NCBI RefSeq assembly: GCF_003752155.1
Contig: NZ_RJVG01000005.1
Coordinates: 124,001 to 188,000 of the forward strand
Source of the DNA: Mobilisporobacter senegalensis
Lineage (GTDB): Bacteria; Bacillota; Clostridia; Lachnospirales; Lachnospiraceae
Direction: 5' to 3'
Length of the DNA stretch: 64,000 bases
In this document: in pieces, positions 27,510 to 36,370 of the stretch
Layout: every line of letters starts with the position of its first letter
How positions within the stretch are numbered: position 1 is the first letter of the stretch
Program-made: the position numbers and the translations under genes
The notes under the pieces: model-generated
Seen by the model: only the letters and a program-made list of their open reading frames with translations
Told to the model about the DNA's origin: nothing
Database searches by the model: none

Positions 27510-28448
27510 CTAATAAATCCAATCATATAAGGAAGTTGACAGATATCTCTCACCCGTATCCGGCAGTAACACTACCACATTTTTGGATATATTTTCTTTA
27601 CGTTTTGCGATTTGGGTTGCTGCAAAAGCTGCTGCTCCGGATGAAATTCCAACTAATAATCCTTCTGTTCTGGATAGATCCTGAGATGTTTCAAATGCCT
27701 CTTCATTACGCACTTTGAATATCTCATCCACCACATCTATCTCAAATATCTTAGGTACAAATCCTGCACCAATTCCCTGAATTTTATGAGGCGCCGGTGC
27801 CCCTCCAGATAAAACCGGAGAAGAATATGGTTCTACAGCAACAATTTTTATATCAGGATTCTTTTCTTTTAAAGCAGTACCAACTCCGGTAACAGTGCCT
27901 CCCGTCCCCACACCTGCCACAAAAATATCTACTTTTCCGTCCAAATCACTCCAGATCTCTTCTGCAGTGGTCTTCTTATGTACCAAAACATTTGCCGGAT
28001 TATTAAATTGCTGTGGAATAAATGAATCAGGAAAAGCGGCAGAGAGCTCTTCTGCTTTACGTATCGCTCCCTTCATACCATCTTTCCCGGGAGTTAAAAC
28101 TAATTCTGCCCTTAATGCAGATAATAATTTCCTTCTTTCTATAGACATGGTATCCGGCATTGTGAGTATTATCCTATATCCTTTTGAAGCGGCCACAAAA
28201 GCAAGGCCAACACCTGTATTGCCGCTTGTAGGCTCAATGATGACAGTATCCTTATTAATAAGTCCCTTCTCTTCTGCATCCTCAATCATGGCAAGAGCAA
28301 TTCTATCTTTTACAGATCCCAACGGATTGAAATACTCAAGCTTTGCAATTAAATTACTTTCCACTCCTTTCTCTTTGCTATAGTCAGTTAACTGCAGTAA
28401 GGGGGTATTACCCACTAACTCTGTTAATTTCTTAGCTAATTTAGCCAT
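27510..28448 (-). CDS. cysK: Cysteine synthase (O-acetylserine sulfhydrylase)
   Basis: 312 residues, full length. PLP lysine in [11 protein letters not shown] (about K47), substrate loop [12 protein letters not shown], and the PLP-phosphate loop [11 protein letters not shown] are intact. It joins sulfide to O-acetylserine to make cysteine. It lies between nifH (13 bp) and the nifK-like gene (56 bp), so it is co-expressed with the nitrogenase-like enzyme. That position suggests the reductase liberates sulfide or a sulfide precursor that CysK captures (inference). Confidence 0.9.
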   Translation of the reverse strand: MAKLAKKLTELVGNTPLLQLTDYSKEKGVESNLIAKLEYFNPLGSVKDRIALAMIEDAEEKGLINKDTVIIEPTSGNTGVGLAFVAASKGYRIILTMPDTMSIERRKLLSALRAELVLTPGKDGMKGAIRKAEELSAAFPDSFIPQQFNNPANVLVHKKTTAEEIWSDLDGKVDIFVAGVGTGGTVTGVGTALKEKNPDIKIVAVEPYSSPVLSGGAPAPHKIQGIGAGFVPKIFEIDVVDEIFKVRNEEAFETSQDLSRTEGLLVGISSGAAAFAATQIAKRKENISKNVVVLLPDTGERYLSTSLYDWIY

Positions 28449-28461
28449 TTCTTAACTCCTC

Positions 28462-29334
<873 letters not shown>

Positions 29335-29347
29335 TCATAACCTTTGT

Positions 29348-29713
29348 TTAACTTTTTAAAGCATATATATTCCTATTGAATTTTTCATCATATTTCATCA
29401 CTTTATTAATGGCATAATCAATAAAATGAGAGATTTCCAGAGAAAGAATGCCTTTGCTTCTTAAGCTTATTTCTGCATTTCTTCCAATTTGGGAGCATAA
29501 AACATATTTACAATCAGAAAGTTCCTCTATCAACGTATCCAATGCTTTTTCATCATGTTCTCCGCCATTGCATACTGCTATGACCTTACGTTTCCCGATA
29601 AAATGATATTCTCTGTTTCCTTCCACTCTAACTATTATAAATTCCTTTGTTCGACCAAAATGCTGATTGACAACTTTACCATCTGTAGAAGCTATTCCAA
29701 TTAAATATTCCAT
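29348..29713 (-). CDS. NifX/NafY-type iron-molybdenum cofactor-binding domain protein
   Basis: 121 residues. The dinitrogenase iron-molybdenum cofactor domain pattern IASTDGKVVNQHFGRTKEF is present, with a later cysteine-rich strand (VIAVCNGG, CKYVLCSQIG). Family members carry NifB-co or FeMo-co precursors. In many nifB genes this domain is fused to NifB; here it is a separate gene between nifB and nifH. It is likely the carrier for the NifB-made cluster. Confidence 0.82.
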   Translation of the reverse strand: MEYLIGIASTDGKVVNQHFGRTKEFIIVRVEGNREYHFIGKRKVIAVCNGGEHDEKALDTLIEELSDCKYVLCSQIGRNAEISLRSKGILSLEISHFIDYAINKVMKYDEKFNRNIYALKS

Positions 29714-29833
29714 GTTTCATTCTCTCCTTTCTGACATTTCAATTCTTATTAAGATATCAGGTTAAAGTCATTCCAAACATTTCAAATGAATATGGATGTT
29801 TATTGATGACCTTTAACGCTTAAATCTATTTTT

Positions 29834-30730
29834 TCAACCATGGGAAAAGGTCTGCTCCACTTCACGGTAATCATAAAGAAGATCCGCCACATCTTTTTTC
29901 CCTGGAATGCCACAGGCATCTGCCCTGCACTTCTTACAATGTCTAAAAACAGGTAAATACTGCTCGGCAATTTCCCTCGCCTTATGTAACTCCTCACAGG
30001 TAGGCATACATTTATCTGCAAATATATGTTGTGGAATAAGGGGAATGATGTTAATAAATGCAGCACCTAATTCTTTTACTGTTCTGGCAATTTCTTCAAT
30101 ATGTCCATCATTTACTCCAGGAATTAAAACAATATTGATTTTTATCAGTGCACCTAATTCAGCAGCCTTACGAATACCTCTTTTTTGTGCCTCTATTAAT
30201 ATCCTGGAGCCTGTAATACCCTCATATTTCTTTCCTTCATAAATCACATAAAGGCAGATTTCTTTTAAAATTTCAGGATCAGTTGCATTTACTGTAACCG
30301 TTATGGTTTCCACTCCTACCGATATAAGTTCTTCCGCATATCTCTCCAGTAAAAGTCCATTGGTACTAAGACAATTGATAAGCTCCGGATGCCTCTGATT
30401 AATAATCTCAAATGTATCTATGGCCAGATGAGTCGCCAGTGTATCTCCTGGCCCTGCGATCCCAGCCACTGTAATTTCAGGACATAGTTCTAATGCTTTG
30501 TCTACAATATCAGCTGCTTTGGCAGGCTCTAATAATTTATTAGTAACACCAGGCCTTTGTTCCAGCTTATTCATACTCCTTTTGCAAAAGGCACATTGAA
30601 TATTACAGGTTGGACTTACCGGAAGATGTACTCTTCCTTTGTTCATATTAGGGCCTCCACCAAAGCACGGATGTCTGTTAGAAATATATTCTAGCCTTTC
30701 TTTCTCTTGTTCTACAAAAGTTGAATTCAT
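29834..30730 (-). CDS. nifB: NifB-like radical SAM cofactor maturase (short form)
   Basis: 298 residues without a C-terminal NifX domain. The radical SAM cysteines are C42-x3-C46-x2-C49 (PTCNIQCAFC), preceded by the NifB hallmark HPCF (C22) and RVHLPVSP. SAM-binding GPGD and the C-terminal CKKCRADACG of NifB follow. NifB builds the carbide-containing 8Fe core cluster. Its presence without nifE/nifN suggests the reductase may use a NifB-co (L-cluster)-like cofactor, as reported for methylthio-alkane reductase (established from memory, inferred here). Ribosome site ATAGGAGGCAG. Confidence 0.9.
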   Translation of the reverse strand: MNSTFVEQEKERLEYISNRHPCFGGGPNMNKGRVHLPVSPTCNIQCAFCKRSMNKLEQRPGVTNKLLEPAKAADIVDKALELCPEITVAGIAGPGDTLATHLAIDTFEIINQRHPELINCLSTNGLLLERYAEELISVGVETITVTVNATDPEILKEICLYVIYEGKKYEGITGSRILIEAQKRGIRKAAELGALIKINIVLIPGVNDGHIEEIARTVKELGAAFINIIPLIPQHIFADKCMPTCEELHKAREIAEQYLPVFRHCKKCRADACGIPGKKDVADLLYDYREVEQTFSHG

Positions 30731-30778
30731 ATACTGCCTCCTATCTTTTCAAATACAACCGGAAGAAACATGCTTTAC

Positions 30779-30826
30779 GCAAAAAAGCCGAACGGACATA
30801 GACTTTTATCTACATCTGTTCGGCTT
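30779..30826 (-). terminator. Intrinsic terminator between DUF2292 gene and nifB
   Basis: On the minus strand AAGCCGAAC pairs with GTTCGGCTT, extended by an inner helix of about 8 bp with two G-T pairs and a TAAAAG loop, then TTTTTT. It is 28 bp after the DUF2292 stop and 49 bp before the nifB start, with no clear promoter in between. It may act as an attenuator that controls nifB-cysK-nifDK. Confidence 0.75.
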
Positions 30827-30853
30827 CAGTTTTCTGATCACCAATGATTTCAT

Positions 30854-31021
30854 TTACTTCATTCTAACTTTTTCATTCTTTTCGATCTGCACGATTCTTC
30901 CATCCTGTATTATAAGAGTTATTGAACCAAACTGAATTGTTTCAATGAATTCAATAACTTTTTGAATGTCTTTTTCGTATACAACATTCTTTTTACTATT
31001 GGTTTTCTTCCTATCCTCCAT
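30854..31021 (-). CDS. DUF2292 (YezD-like) small protein
   Basis: 55 residues (starts MEDRKKTNSK, ends KNEKVRMK). The core QFGSITLIIQDGRIVQIEKNEKVR matches the DUF2292/YezD pattern of a Y/FGS strand, DGR-V-QIE and E-K-R ending. The ATG has AGAGGTGAG upstream and the gene directly follows a consensus promoter. From memory, this family often sits beside sulfur-acquisition genes in Firmicutes; the biochemical role is unknown. It is the first gene of the nitrogenase-like operon. Confidence 0.75.
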   Translation of the reverse strand: MEDRKKTNSKKNVVYEKDIQKVIEFIETIQFGSITLIIQDGRIVQIEKNEKVRMK

Positions 31022-31081
31022 ATACTCACCTCTTACAGGATATTTCTTAGTATTCCTATATGTTTTATATGATTTTTATAC

Positions 31082-31110
31082 ATTATAATTGCTTCCCAGT
31101 TCTTTGTCAA
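31082..31110 (-). promoter_or_regulatory. Consensus promoter of the nitrogenase-like operon
   Basis: Perfect TTGACA (31105-31110), 17-nt spacer and perfect TATAAT (31082-31087), 60 bp before the DUF2292 start. A CRP/FNR-like palindrome lies directly upstream. Confidence 0.8.
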
Positions 31111-31117
31111 TAACTTT

Positions 31118-31135
31118 TTGTGATTTTGATCACAA
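31118..31135. promoter_or_regulatory. CRP/FNR-family operator
   Basis: TTGTGATCAAAATCACAA is a perfect 7-bp inverted repeat around CAAA and contains TGTGA-N6-TCACA, the CRP consensus. Its centre lies about 50 bp before the predicted start of the DUF2292-nifB transcript. A CRP/FNR-type regulator is likely; the signal is not visible from the sequence. Confidence 0.7.
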
Positions 31136-31142
31136 TTTTTTA

Positions 31143-31287
31143 TTACAGTTCAGTCATGGAGAAAATAGTATAAAAAATGCACGTGGGTGCTTGCACACTA
31201 AGGGCAATTTCTACATTACTTTCTATAGTGCGCTCTGCCTAAGCGAGATGCAGCAAAGCAAAATCGAGCTTATGGCTGAACTGTAAC
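31143..31287. repeat. 145-bp palindrome-ended intergenic element
   Basis: TTACAGTTCAG at 31143-31153 and its exact reverse complement CTGAACTGTAA at 31277-31287 bound the element; the match extends to 15 bp with one mismatch. The interior carries GTGCAAGC and AGAGCGC-type blocks also found at 18930-19030. No ORF. Likely a non-autonomous repeat or a structured RNA unit. It abuts the CRP-like operator of the nitrogenase-like operon. Confidence 0.6.
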
Positions 31288-31390
31288 CACTTTTTTACTA
31301 TAAAATTATGTTGTATTATTAATTACATTTATCTTCCAAAATCTAAATCTTTCTATTTTTTAGTTCATGATATATAATATCTTTTTACCG

Positions 31391-31420
31391 TTGATAAGGC
31401 TGTGATAAGCTTAATATATT
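31391..31420 (+). promoter_or_regulatory. Probable promoter for the MBL lipoprotein gene
   Basis: TTGATA (31391-31396), 18-nt spacer and TATATT (31415-31420), 40 bp before the ATG at 31460. Confidence 0.45.
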
Positions 31421-31459
31421 ATAGAAAGTTAAATTTTGACTGAATAAGGATATAATGAC

Positions 31460-32602
31460 ATGAAATTTTTTAGAAAATATCAGAATCTTTTACTGCTTTT
31501 ATTCATAAGCAGTATGTTACTCCTAGGTTGTTCCACTACTATTAATGTTAATGATAATGATCAAGTAAACCCCCATAGCAATATAAGTAAGGAAGTTGAT
31601 GCTGATATTCCCGGGGCAGAGTCTTCCTCCCTGTCGGTTCACTTCCTTGATGTTGGTCAGGGGAACGCCCTGCTTGCTGAATCAGATGGACATTATATGC
31701 TTATAGACGGTGGGGACCGGGAATATTCTTCTTATGTTGTCAGCTATTTAAAGAAACAAGGCGTCAAAGAATTAGATTACGTTATCATCTCTCATTACGA
31801 TGCTGATCATTTAAATGGTATTGTCGGTGTACTAAATGTATTGGATGTTAAGACTATTCTATCCCCAGATTATGTGGCAGATACGAATGTATATAAATCC
31901 TATCTGGATACGATGGATAAAAAGGACTATCAAGCGAAACACCCTGCTATAGGTAATACGTATCATCTTGGAAATGCTTCTTTTACAATTGTAGCACCTG
32001 TTAACTACGATTATCTTGAAGCAAACAATAATTCTATTGGAATAAAACTTGAGTATGGTTCCAATAGCTTTCTGATTTTGGGCGATGCTGAATCTGAAAG
32101 TGAAACGGATATACTTTCTGTGAAAGAAGATATCTCTGCAGATGTGTATCTTACCAGTCATCATGGAAGTGATAGTTCCAGTTCCGCTGCTCTCCTTAAA
32201 GCTGTCAATCCTACTTATGCTGTTATTAGTGTGGGGAATAATAGTTATGGGCATCCTGCCAAAGAGGTTCTGGATAGATTAAAAACAAGAGATATAAAAC
32301 TGTTTCGCACAGACATTCAGGGAACCATCATTGCAAGCAGTGATGGTAAAAAAATTACTTGGAATACTGACCCTACCAGTAATTGGTCTTCTGGTTCTAC
32401 TAATACATCTGAAACAAAGAATGAATCTTCTATTACAGATACTATTACAGTCAGTGATCATTACATTGGAAATTCGAAAACTCACAAATTTCATCTTCCC
32501 TCCTGCTCCGGTCTCCCTGATAAGAAAAATCAAATAATCCTTAAGAAAAGGCAGGAATTTATTAAAAAAGGGTATGAGCCTTGCAAGATATGCAATCCAT
32601 AA
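31460..32602 (+). CDS. ComEC-type metallo-beta-lactamase-fold lipoprotein with Ada-like C-terminus
   Basis: 380 residues. Lipoprotein signal with lipobox near LLLGC; the MBL domain begins VHFLDVGQGNA and carries HYDADHLNG, the metal-binding H-x-D-x-D-H signature, as in the ComEC extracellular hydrolase. LTSHHGSDSSSS and VISVGNNSYGHPAKEVL follow. The last ~60 residues (HKFHLPSCSGLPDKKN...GYEPCKICNP) are a metal-binding module of the Ada/thermonuclease type with two cysteine pairs. Stand-alone, without the ComEC membrane channel. It probably hydrolyses a phosphodiester at the cell surface; substrate unknown. Ribosome site AAGGATAT. Confidence 0.82.
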   Translation: MKFFRKYQNLLLLLFISSMLLLGCSTTINVNDNDQVNPHSNISKEVDADIPGAESSSLSVHFLDVGQGNALLAESDGHYMLIDGGDREYSSYVVSYLKKQGVKELDYVIISHYDADHLNGIVGVLNVLDVKTILSPDYVADTNVYKSYLDTMDKKDYQAKHPAIGNTYHLGNASFTIVAPVNYDYLEANNNSIGIKLEYGSNSFLILGDAESESETDILSVKEDISADVYLTSHHGSDSSSSAALLKAVNPTYAVISVGNNSYGHPAKEVLDRLKTRDIKLFRTDIQGTIIASSDGKKITWNTDPTSNWSSGSTNTSETKNESSITDTITVSDHYIGNSKTHKFHLPSCSGLPDKKNQIILKKRQEFIKKGYEPCKICNP

Positions 32603-32630
32603 ATTAATATCACTTTACTAATAAATTAGT

Positions 32631-32672
32631 AAATGCCAAGTTCTCATATATCATCTAAGAACTTGGCATTTG
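32631..32672. terminator. Convergent-gene terminator hairpin
   Basis: AAATGCCAAGTTCT / AGAACTTGGCATTT forms a perfect 14-bp stem between the plus-strand MBL gene and the minus-strand GNAT gene, so it can serve both. T-runs are modest. Confidence 0.65.
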
Positions 32673-32719
32673 TTATTCAAAATAATCTTAAATAAGAATT
32701 TTCCCCACTCCTGATTTAT

Positions 32720-33253
32720 TCACATATTTTTTATATACCAATATCTATCTACTAATACTCCTTTATTTTTAGTATTATTTTTTAATAAATCCTTTCTCTG
32801 GAATCCCAATTTTTCTAATAATGCAATAGATTTACTGTGACCGGTAATAACATATGCATTTATAGTTTTCATTCCCAAAACATTATTCGCATAATTTAGC
32901 AACTCGCTCGCACATTCTGTTGCAATACCTTTTCCAGTATAAGGTTTACTAATCCAATAACCTAATTCACAAGTATTGTTTTCTAAATTTATATCACCCA
33001 ATGTCATCATTCCAATATATATATTCGTCTTATTGTCAAAAACACCAAGTTCAAGATGCTTCTTTGAACTACGAGCATACTCTAAAAAATCTATAAAATT
33101 ATTAGCACTTTCAATAGTATAATCATATGGTGCACTATCCATATATCTTAGAGTTTCTCTATCAGAAATGGCATTAATAATTTCTTCTGCCGAAACAAGT
33201 CCTAGTGGAAACTTCATAATCGTTCTTGCAGTTTTTATAACAACATTATCCAT
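32720..33253 (-). CDS. GNAT N-acetyltransferase, RimJ/RimL-like
   Basis: 177 residues. The acetyl-CoA binding region includes LGYWISKPYTGKGIATECASELLNYA (motif with GKGIA) and MKTINAYVITGHSKSIALLEKLGFQRK, typical of RimJ/RimL. Substrate unknown; RimJ/L members acetylate protein N-termini or small amines. Cytoplasmic. GCCGGAGGATTTAATTT precedes the ATG. Confidence 0.85.
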   Translation of the reverse strand: MDNVVIKTARTIMKFPLGLVSAEEIINAISDRETLRYMDSAPYDYTIESANNFIDFLEYARSSKKHLELGVFDNKTNIYIGMMTLGDINLENNTCELGYWISKPYTGKGIATECASELLNYANNVLGMKTINAYVITGHSKSIALLEKLGFQRKDLLKNNTKNKGVLVDRYWYIKNM

Positions 33254-33327
33254 AAATTAAATCCTCCGGTTCCTAAAGTACCATCTTAAAACTATCTCTG
33301 ATAATTTATTCTATTAATATCGTCTGC

Positions 33328-33378
33328 TTATATAAAGATAAAATTTGCACATAATGGACTAAAATCGTAAACACCTAA
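33328..33378 (-). pseudogene. Fragment of a VOC/PhnB-like gene
   Basis: A 17-codon minus-strand stretch reads LGVYDFSPLCANFIFI-stop and matches LGPCDFSPLCADFIDKFG of the intact VOC gene at 34311-34685. It lies 11 bp behind the metallophosphoesterase gene and looks like the decayed end of a second copy. Too short to be sure of origin. Confidence 0.5.
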
Positions 33379-33388
33379 TATCTCTTTG

Positions 33389-34249
33389 TTATATAATCCC
33401 TATCTTCTTTGCTGCTTCTTCCCAATATTCTTCGTCTAAACTATTCCAATCTCCATTACCACATTTACTCATACTGATTTTTATTGCAAGATCTACGCAA
33501 TCTATGGAGCGGTCAATTCCTTTTCTTAATGTTTCCTCAACCAGCTTTATCCATATATTCCCTTGAATACTCAAGCCACTTTCATATAATTCTGTAACTG
33601 CTTTTTCCCTATTATAATCTAATTGTATGAATTCCTCTTCCCAAGCGCTGCCATTACTATGTAATATCGCAAATTGAGATTTTGCATCATGTCCCCAGGG
33701 AATTCCTACCGAACCCGCATTTACTATTTTCTTGCCTCCATATTCGAAAACGCCTTGCTGATGAGTATGTCCACAAACTATCAAATCTGTTGCTATTGTT
33801 GATAACGCCATTTTAGCCTCATCACTACCAAATAATAAATCTCCCCGGGCGTTTACTAACGAACCATGACAAAATTCAAACTCAGGATATCCCTCTATTA
33901 TCATATGTCCTTTTATATCTAAATCCTTAAAAAAGTTAAAATCCTTTTCCCTTAGATTTTCGTAAGTATAACAAAGACTTCCACTTGCTGTTGAAGGGGA
34001 TGTCCATCCGTCCGCTTCACCTTGAAGATGTTTTAATAAATACTCTTCTCTATTCCCTTTTATAAACCAACATGTCTTACGTTTTTTCAAATCATATATA
34101 ATATTCATGGTTTTTTGTGGATATGCACAGTCGCTTACATAGTCACCTAAAAATAGAATGTTTCTAATATTCTTATCGTCAATATACCTGATGCAAGATT
34201 CAAGTGCTAAATGATTACTATGTATATCGCTTAATACTGCTATTTTCAT
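33389..34249 (-). CDS. Calcineurin-type metallophosphoesterase
   Basis: About 286 residues from an ATG preceded by GTGAGG. All metal-site motifs of the family are visible: SDIHSN, GDYVSD, GNREE, CHGS, CGHTHQ and NAGSVG. The arrangement resembles the YfcE/MJ0936-type phosphodiesterases. The C-terminal ~60 residues are an extra helical part. Substrate unknown; it sits between a GNAT gene and a VOC gene in a stretch of mixed accessory genes. Confidence 0.85.
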   Translation of the reverse strand: MKIAVLSDIHSNHLALESCIRYIDDKNIRNILFLGDYVSDCAYPQKTMNIIYDLKKRKTCWFIKGNREEYLLKHLQGEADGWTSPSTASGSLCYTYENLREKDFNFFKDLDIKGHMIIEGYPEFEFCHGSLVNARGDLLFGSDEAKMALSTIATDLIVCGHTHQQGVFEYGGKKIVNAGSVGIPWGHDAKSQFAILHSNGSAWEEEFIQLDYNREKAVTELYESGLSIQGNIWIKLVEETLRKGIDRSIDCVDLAIKISMSKCGNGDWNSLDEEYWEEAAKKIGII

Positions 34250-34310
34250 TACTAACCTCACATTTTTATCTGATGAATGGCTGTTTCATTATATTTAATC
34301 CATATTACCA

Positions 34311-34685
34311 TTATACAAAAAGACACCATCTAATCCCAAATTTATCAATAAAGTCAGCACACAATGGACTAAAATCACATGGACCTAATGGAAAGCGGAT
34401 TTCACTATCCTCTTTTAAAATCTCATAAGCGTTTTTAACCATATCCTCGTTTCCTTCACCATAATGTAAGCAAAACTGCATTGTATTACCTGTAATTCTT
34501 TTATCTGTGCCATCCTTCGCCTCAGATACTGCTAAGATATGACCACAAATATCAAGTTCTGCATGATAAAATGTATTATCCGTGTCTTTTACGTTAAAAC
34601 CCAGCGTAGCATCAAAAGCTTGCAAATAAAGCTCTACTGCTTCTTTGCTGCCTTTCACATAAGCTTGCATCATTGACCTTTTCAT
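34311..34685 (-). CDS. VOC-superfamily protein (PhnB-like)
   Basis: 124 residues from an ATG with GGAAGGAG upstream. Pattern: QAYVKGSKEAVELYLQAFDA near the start, FYHAELDICGHILAVSE in the middle, and LGPCDFSPLCADFIDKFGIRW at the end, the PhnB-type dioxygenase/glyoxalase fold used for fosfomycin-like and unknown substrates. No clear catalytic site is assigned. A decayed copy of its end lies at 33328-33378. Confidence 0.75.
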   Translation of the reverse strand: MKRSMMQAYVKGSKEAVELYLQAFDATLGFNVKDTDNTFYHAELDICGHILAVSEAKDGTDKRITGNTMQFCLHYGEGNEDMVKNAYEILKEDSEIRFPLGPCDFSPLCADFIDKFGIRWCLFV

Positions 34686-34761
34686 AATGTGCTCCTTCCC
34701 CAAATATAAATAATCCAAATTATCTTTGATTTACATCTCATTACCTCCACAGAAGATTTAT

Positions 34762-35136
34762 CTACATATTGAAGACGGTAATCCAAAAGCATATTGCTGC
34801 TACAATGGAAAGAGGTGTTGCAAAATATTTTTCCTTCCTGCTGTTTGATAAAAAATTCATAACTGTATTTAAGGACAAATACACTGCAAAAAATATACAG
34901 ATATACTTTGTAATTTTTTCAGAAAACCACAGAGTGAAAATTCCTCCTGCCTGCAAAATAATAATGATTGCAAATATTTGAATGACAAATGAAATTACAC
35001 CCATAATTCTAAGCTGTTTGGGTAAAACTTTATATCTCCCACCCATTGTGAATTCACCTAAAGGCATGCCGCAAGATACAAGAGCAGTCATAACAGCTAC
35101 TATTGCAAACAAGAAAGCGCCTAATATTTGTATCAT
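34762..35136 (-). CDS. Small four-helix membrane protein
   Basis: 124 residues with four hydrophobic segments (around residues 1-22, 45-64, 72-92 and 105-122) and few loops. The N-terminal half includes SCGMPLGEFTMGGRYKVLP. Good ribosome site AGGGAGG. I do not recognise a functional family; similar small integral membrane proteins are common in Lachnospiraceae accessory regions. Confidence 0.6.
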   Translation of the reverse strand: MIQILGAFLFAIVAVMTALVSCGMPLGEFTMGGRYKVLPKQLRIMGVISFVIQIFAIIIILQAGGIFTLWFSEKITKYICIFFAVYLSLNTVMNFLSNSRKEKYFATPLSIVAAICFWITVFNM

Positions 35137-35390
35137 AATTTACTTCCTCCCTTTGGCTTCTCTTCCGAATAATCAGCCCCTTTTTATAACGGTATTATAC
35201 TATACTTCATAGAAAATTTATACCATTTTATACCAACTTAAACTTTATGGCATACCCTTGTTTAAATAATTCAGAGACATGATACACCTTACTTGTGTAT
35301 AACCAACACAAAAAATTCCTTAAAAAGCCAAGGGATTTAAAAAGTAAATAAGCAGTTATTTCTTGAAATCAAAAGGTAATTATTATATTA

Positions 35391-36215
35391 TCACTGAAAA
35401 TATAGTTCTTCTAATTGCTGTTTCGTATCAAGTAAGTGCTGCCCACCCATAATAATAAATATTTTGTCGTACTGTTCCATTTTTTCCTTTATATATTCAA
35501 CCAAATATGTATTTCGGTAATTAACAGTGTCATTATAGACTGAATAAAGAATACCATTCTCCTTCCCATAAACCCTATAAACTTTCAGATTCCTCCAATT
35601 ATCTTTGCTAATTCTCTGCGGCAAATACATGTTCACAGTTTTAAGAATACTGTTCAAGTCTGTAGCAGAGTAGTTCAAACCATTTTCTATGAAAAACCTT
35701 GTTTCATTCAATAAAAATGTATCTAAGTCAAAGTCAATATCTTCTTCCATCAATTCCATTGAACCAATTTGTCGGATCAAATACATTGCCAAAATTTCAT
35801 CGGGTGGGTATTTGGTCTGCAAATATTCTATTTGCTTTGAAAATGGTGGTTCTATATCATCGACTGCTATTTCATTTTGTTTTGCAAGAAAAGCAGCAAA
35901 TGCGGATTCTCCGTTTGCTATTGCAGTATCCCTGTTACCCTCAAAACTATTATATCCCCCTTCAACCAAAACTAAATCAGGAGAAAATTCTACAAATTTT
36001 ATTTCTATATCATTAAACATGATGTCATGTGGATTATTAGAATGCACAATGTCAAACCATAATAATGATTTGTTCTGAGATGTTAAATATAAATGATCAC
36101 CAGCCACAATCCGATATTTATTATTTTTCCAGACTTGCAACATATATGATGCCACAGCAATCAATAATACTAAAATAATTGCAAGGCAAACTACCAGGCT
36201 TTTCTTTATCTTCAT
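35391..36215 (-). CDS. Membrane-anchored TraB/GumN-like protein
   Basis: About 274 residues with one N-terminal helix (KKSLVVCLAIILVLLIAVASYML). The domain has VEGGYN near the middle and IMGGQHLLD near the end, a pattern like the TraB/GumN family (GXXH-type motif). A GTG ten codons upstream is possible but lacks a good ribosome site, so the ATG at 36215 is preferred. The family includes putative metalloproteases/hydrolases; activity here is unproven. Confidence 0.5.
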   Translation of the reverse strand: MKIKKSLVVCLAIILVLLIAVASYMLQVWKNNKYRIVAGDHLYLTSQNKSLLWFDIVHSNNPHDIMFNDIEIKFVEFSPDLVLVEGGYNSFEGNRDTAIANGESAFAAFLAKQNEIAVDDIEPPFSKQIEYLQTKYPPDEILAMYLIRQIGSMELMEEDIDFDLDTFLLNETRFFIENGLNYSATDLNSILKTVNMYLPQRISKDNWRNLKVYRVYGKENGILYSVYNDTVNYRNTYLVEYIKEKMEQYDKIFIIMGGQHLLDTKQQLEELYFQ

Positions 36216-36370
36216 ATAGTGTTTTCCCTTTCCAGTCGTATTCACAATATCATACCATATCCAGGCAATCGTTTTCCATCACACGAATGCAAATATTGCC
36301 TGGATGATTTTTGAGATGTGACAAAGAAGAAGACTCACCCCTTGGTTAGCTTTATGTTATTCTTATGTAG

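Noticed and set aside
30854-31135. Sulfur-related riboswitch (SAM or T-box) before nifB
   Set aside because: No S-box, GNRA loop set or T-box motif is recognisable; the leader holds a short coding gene instead.
36257-36313. Inverted repeat ATCCAGGCAAT / ATTGCCTGGAT as terminator
   Set aside because: Loop of ~35 nt and no good T-run on the minus strand; it may be weak or coincidental.
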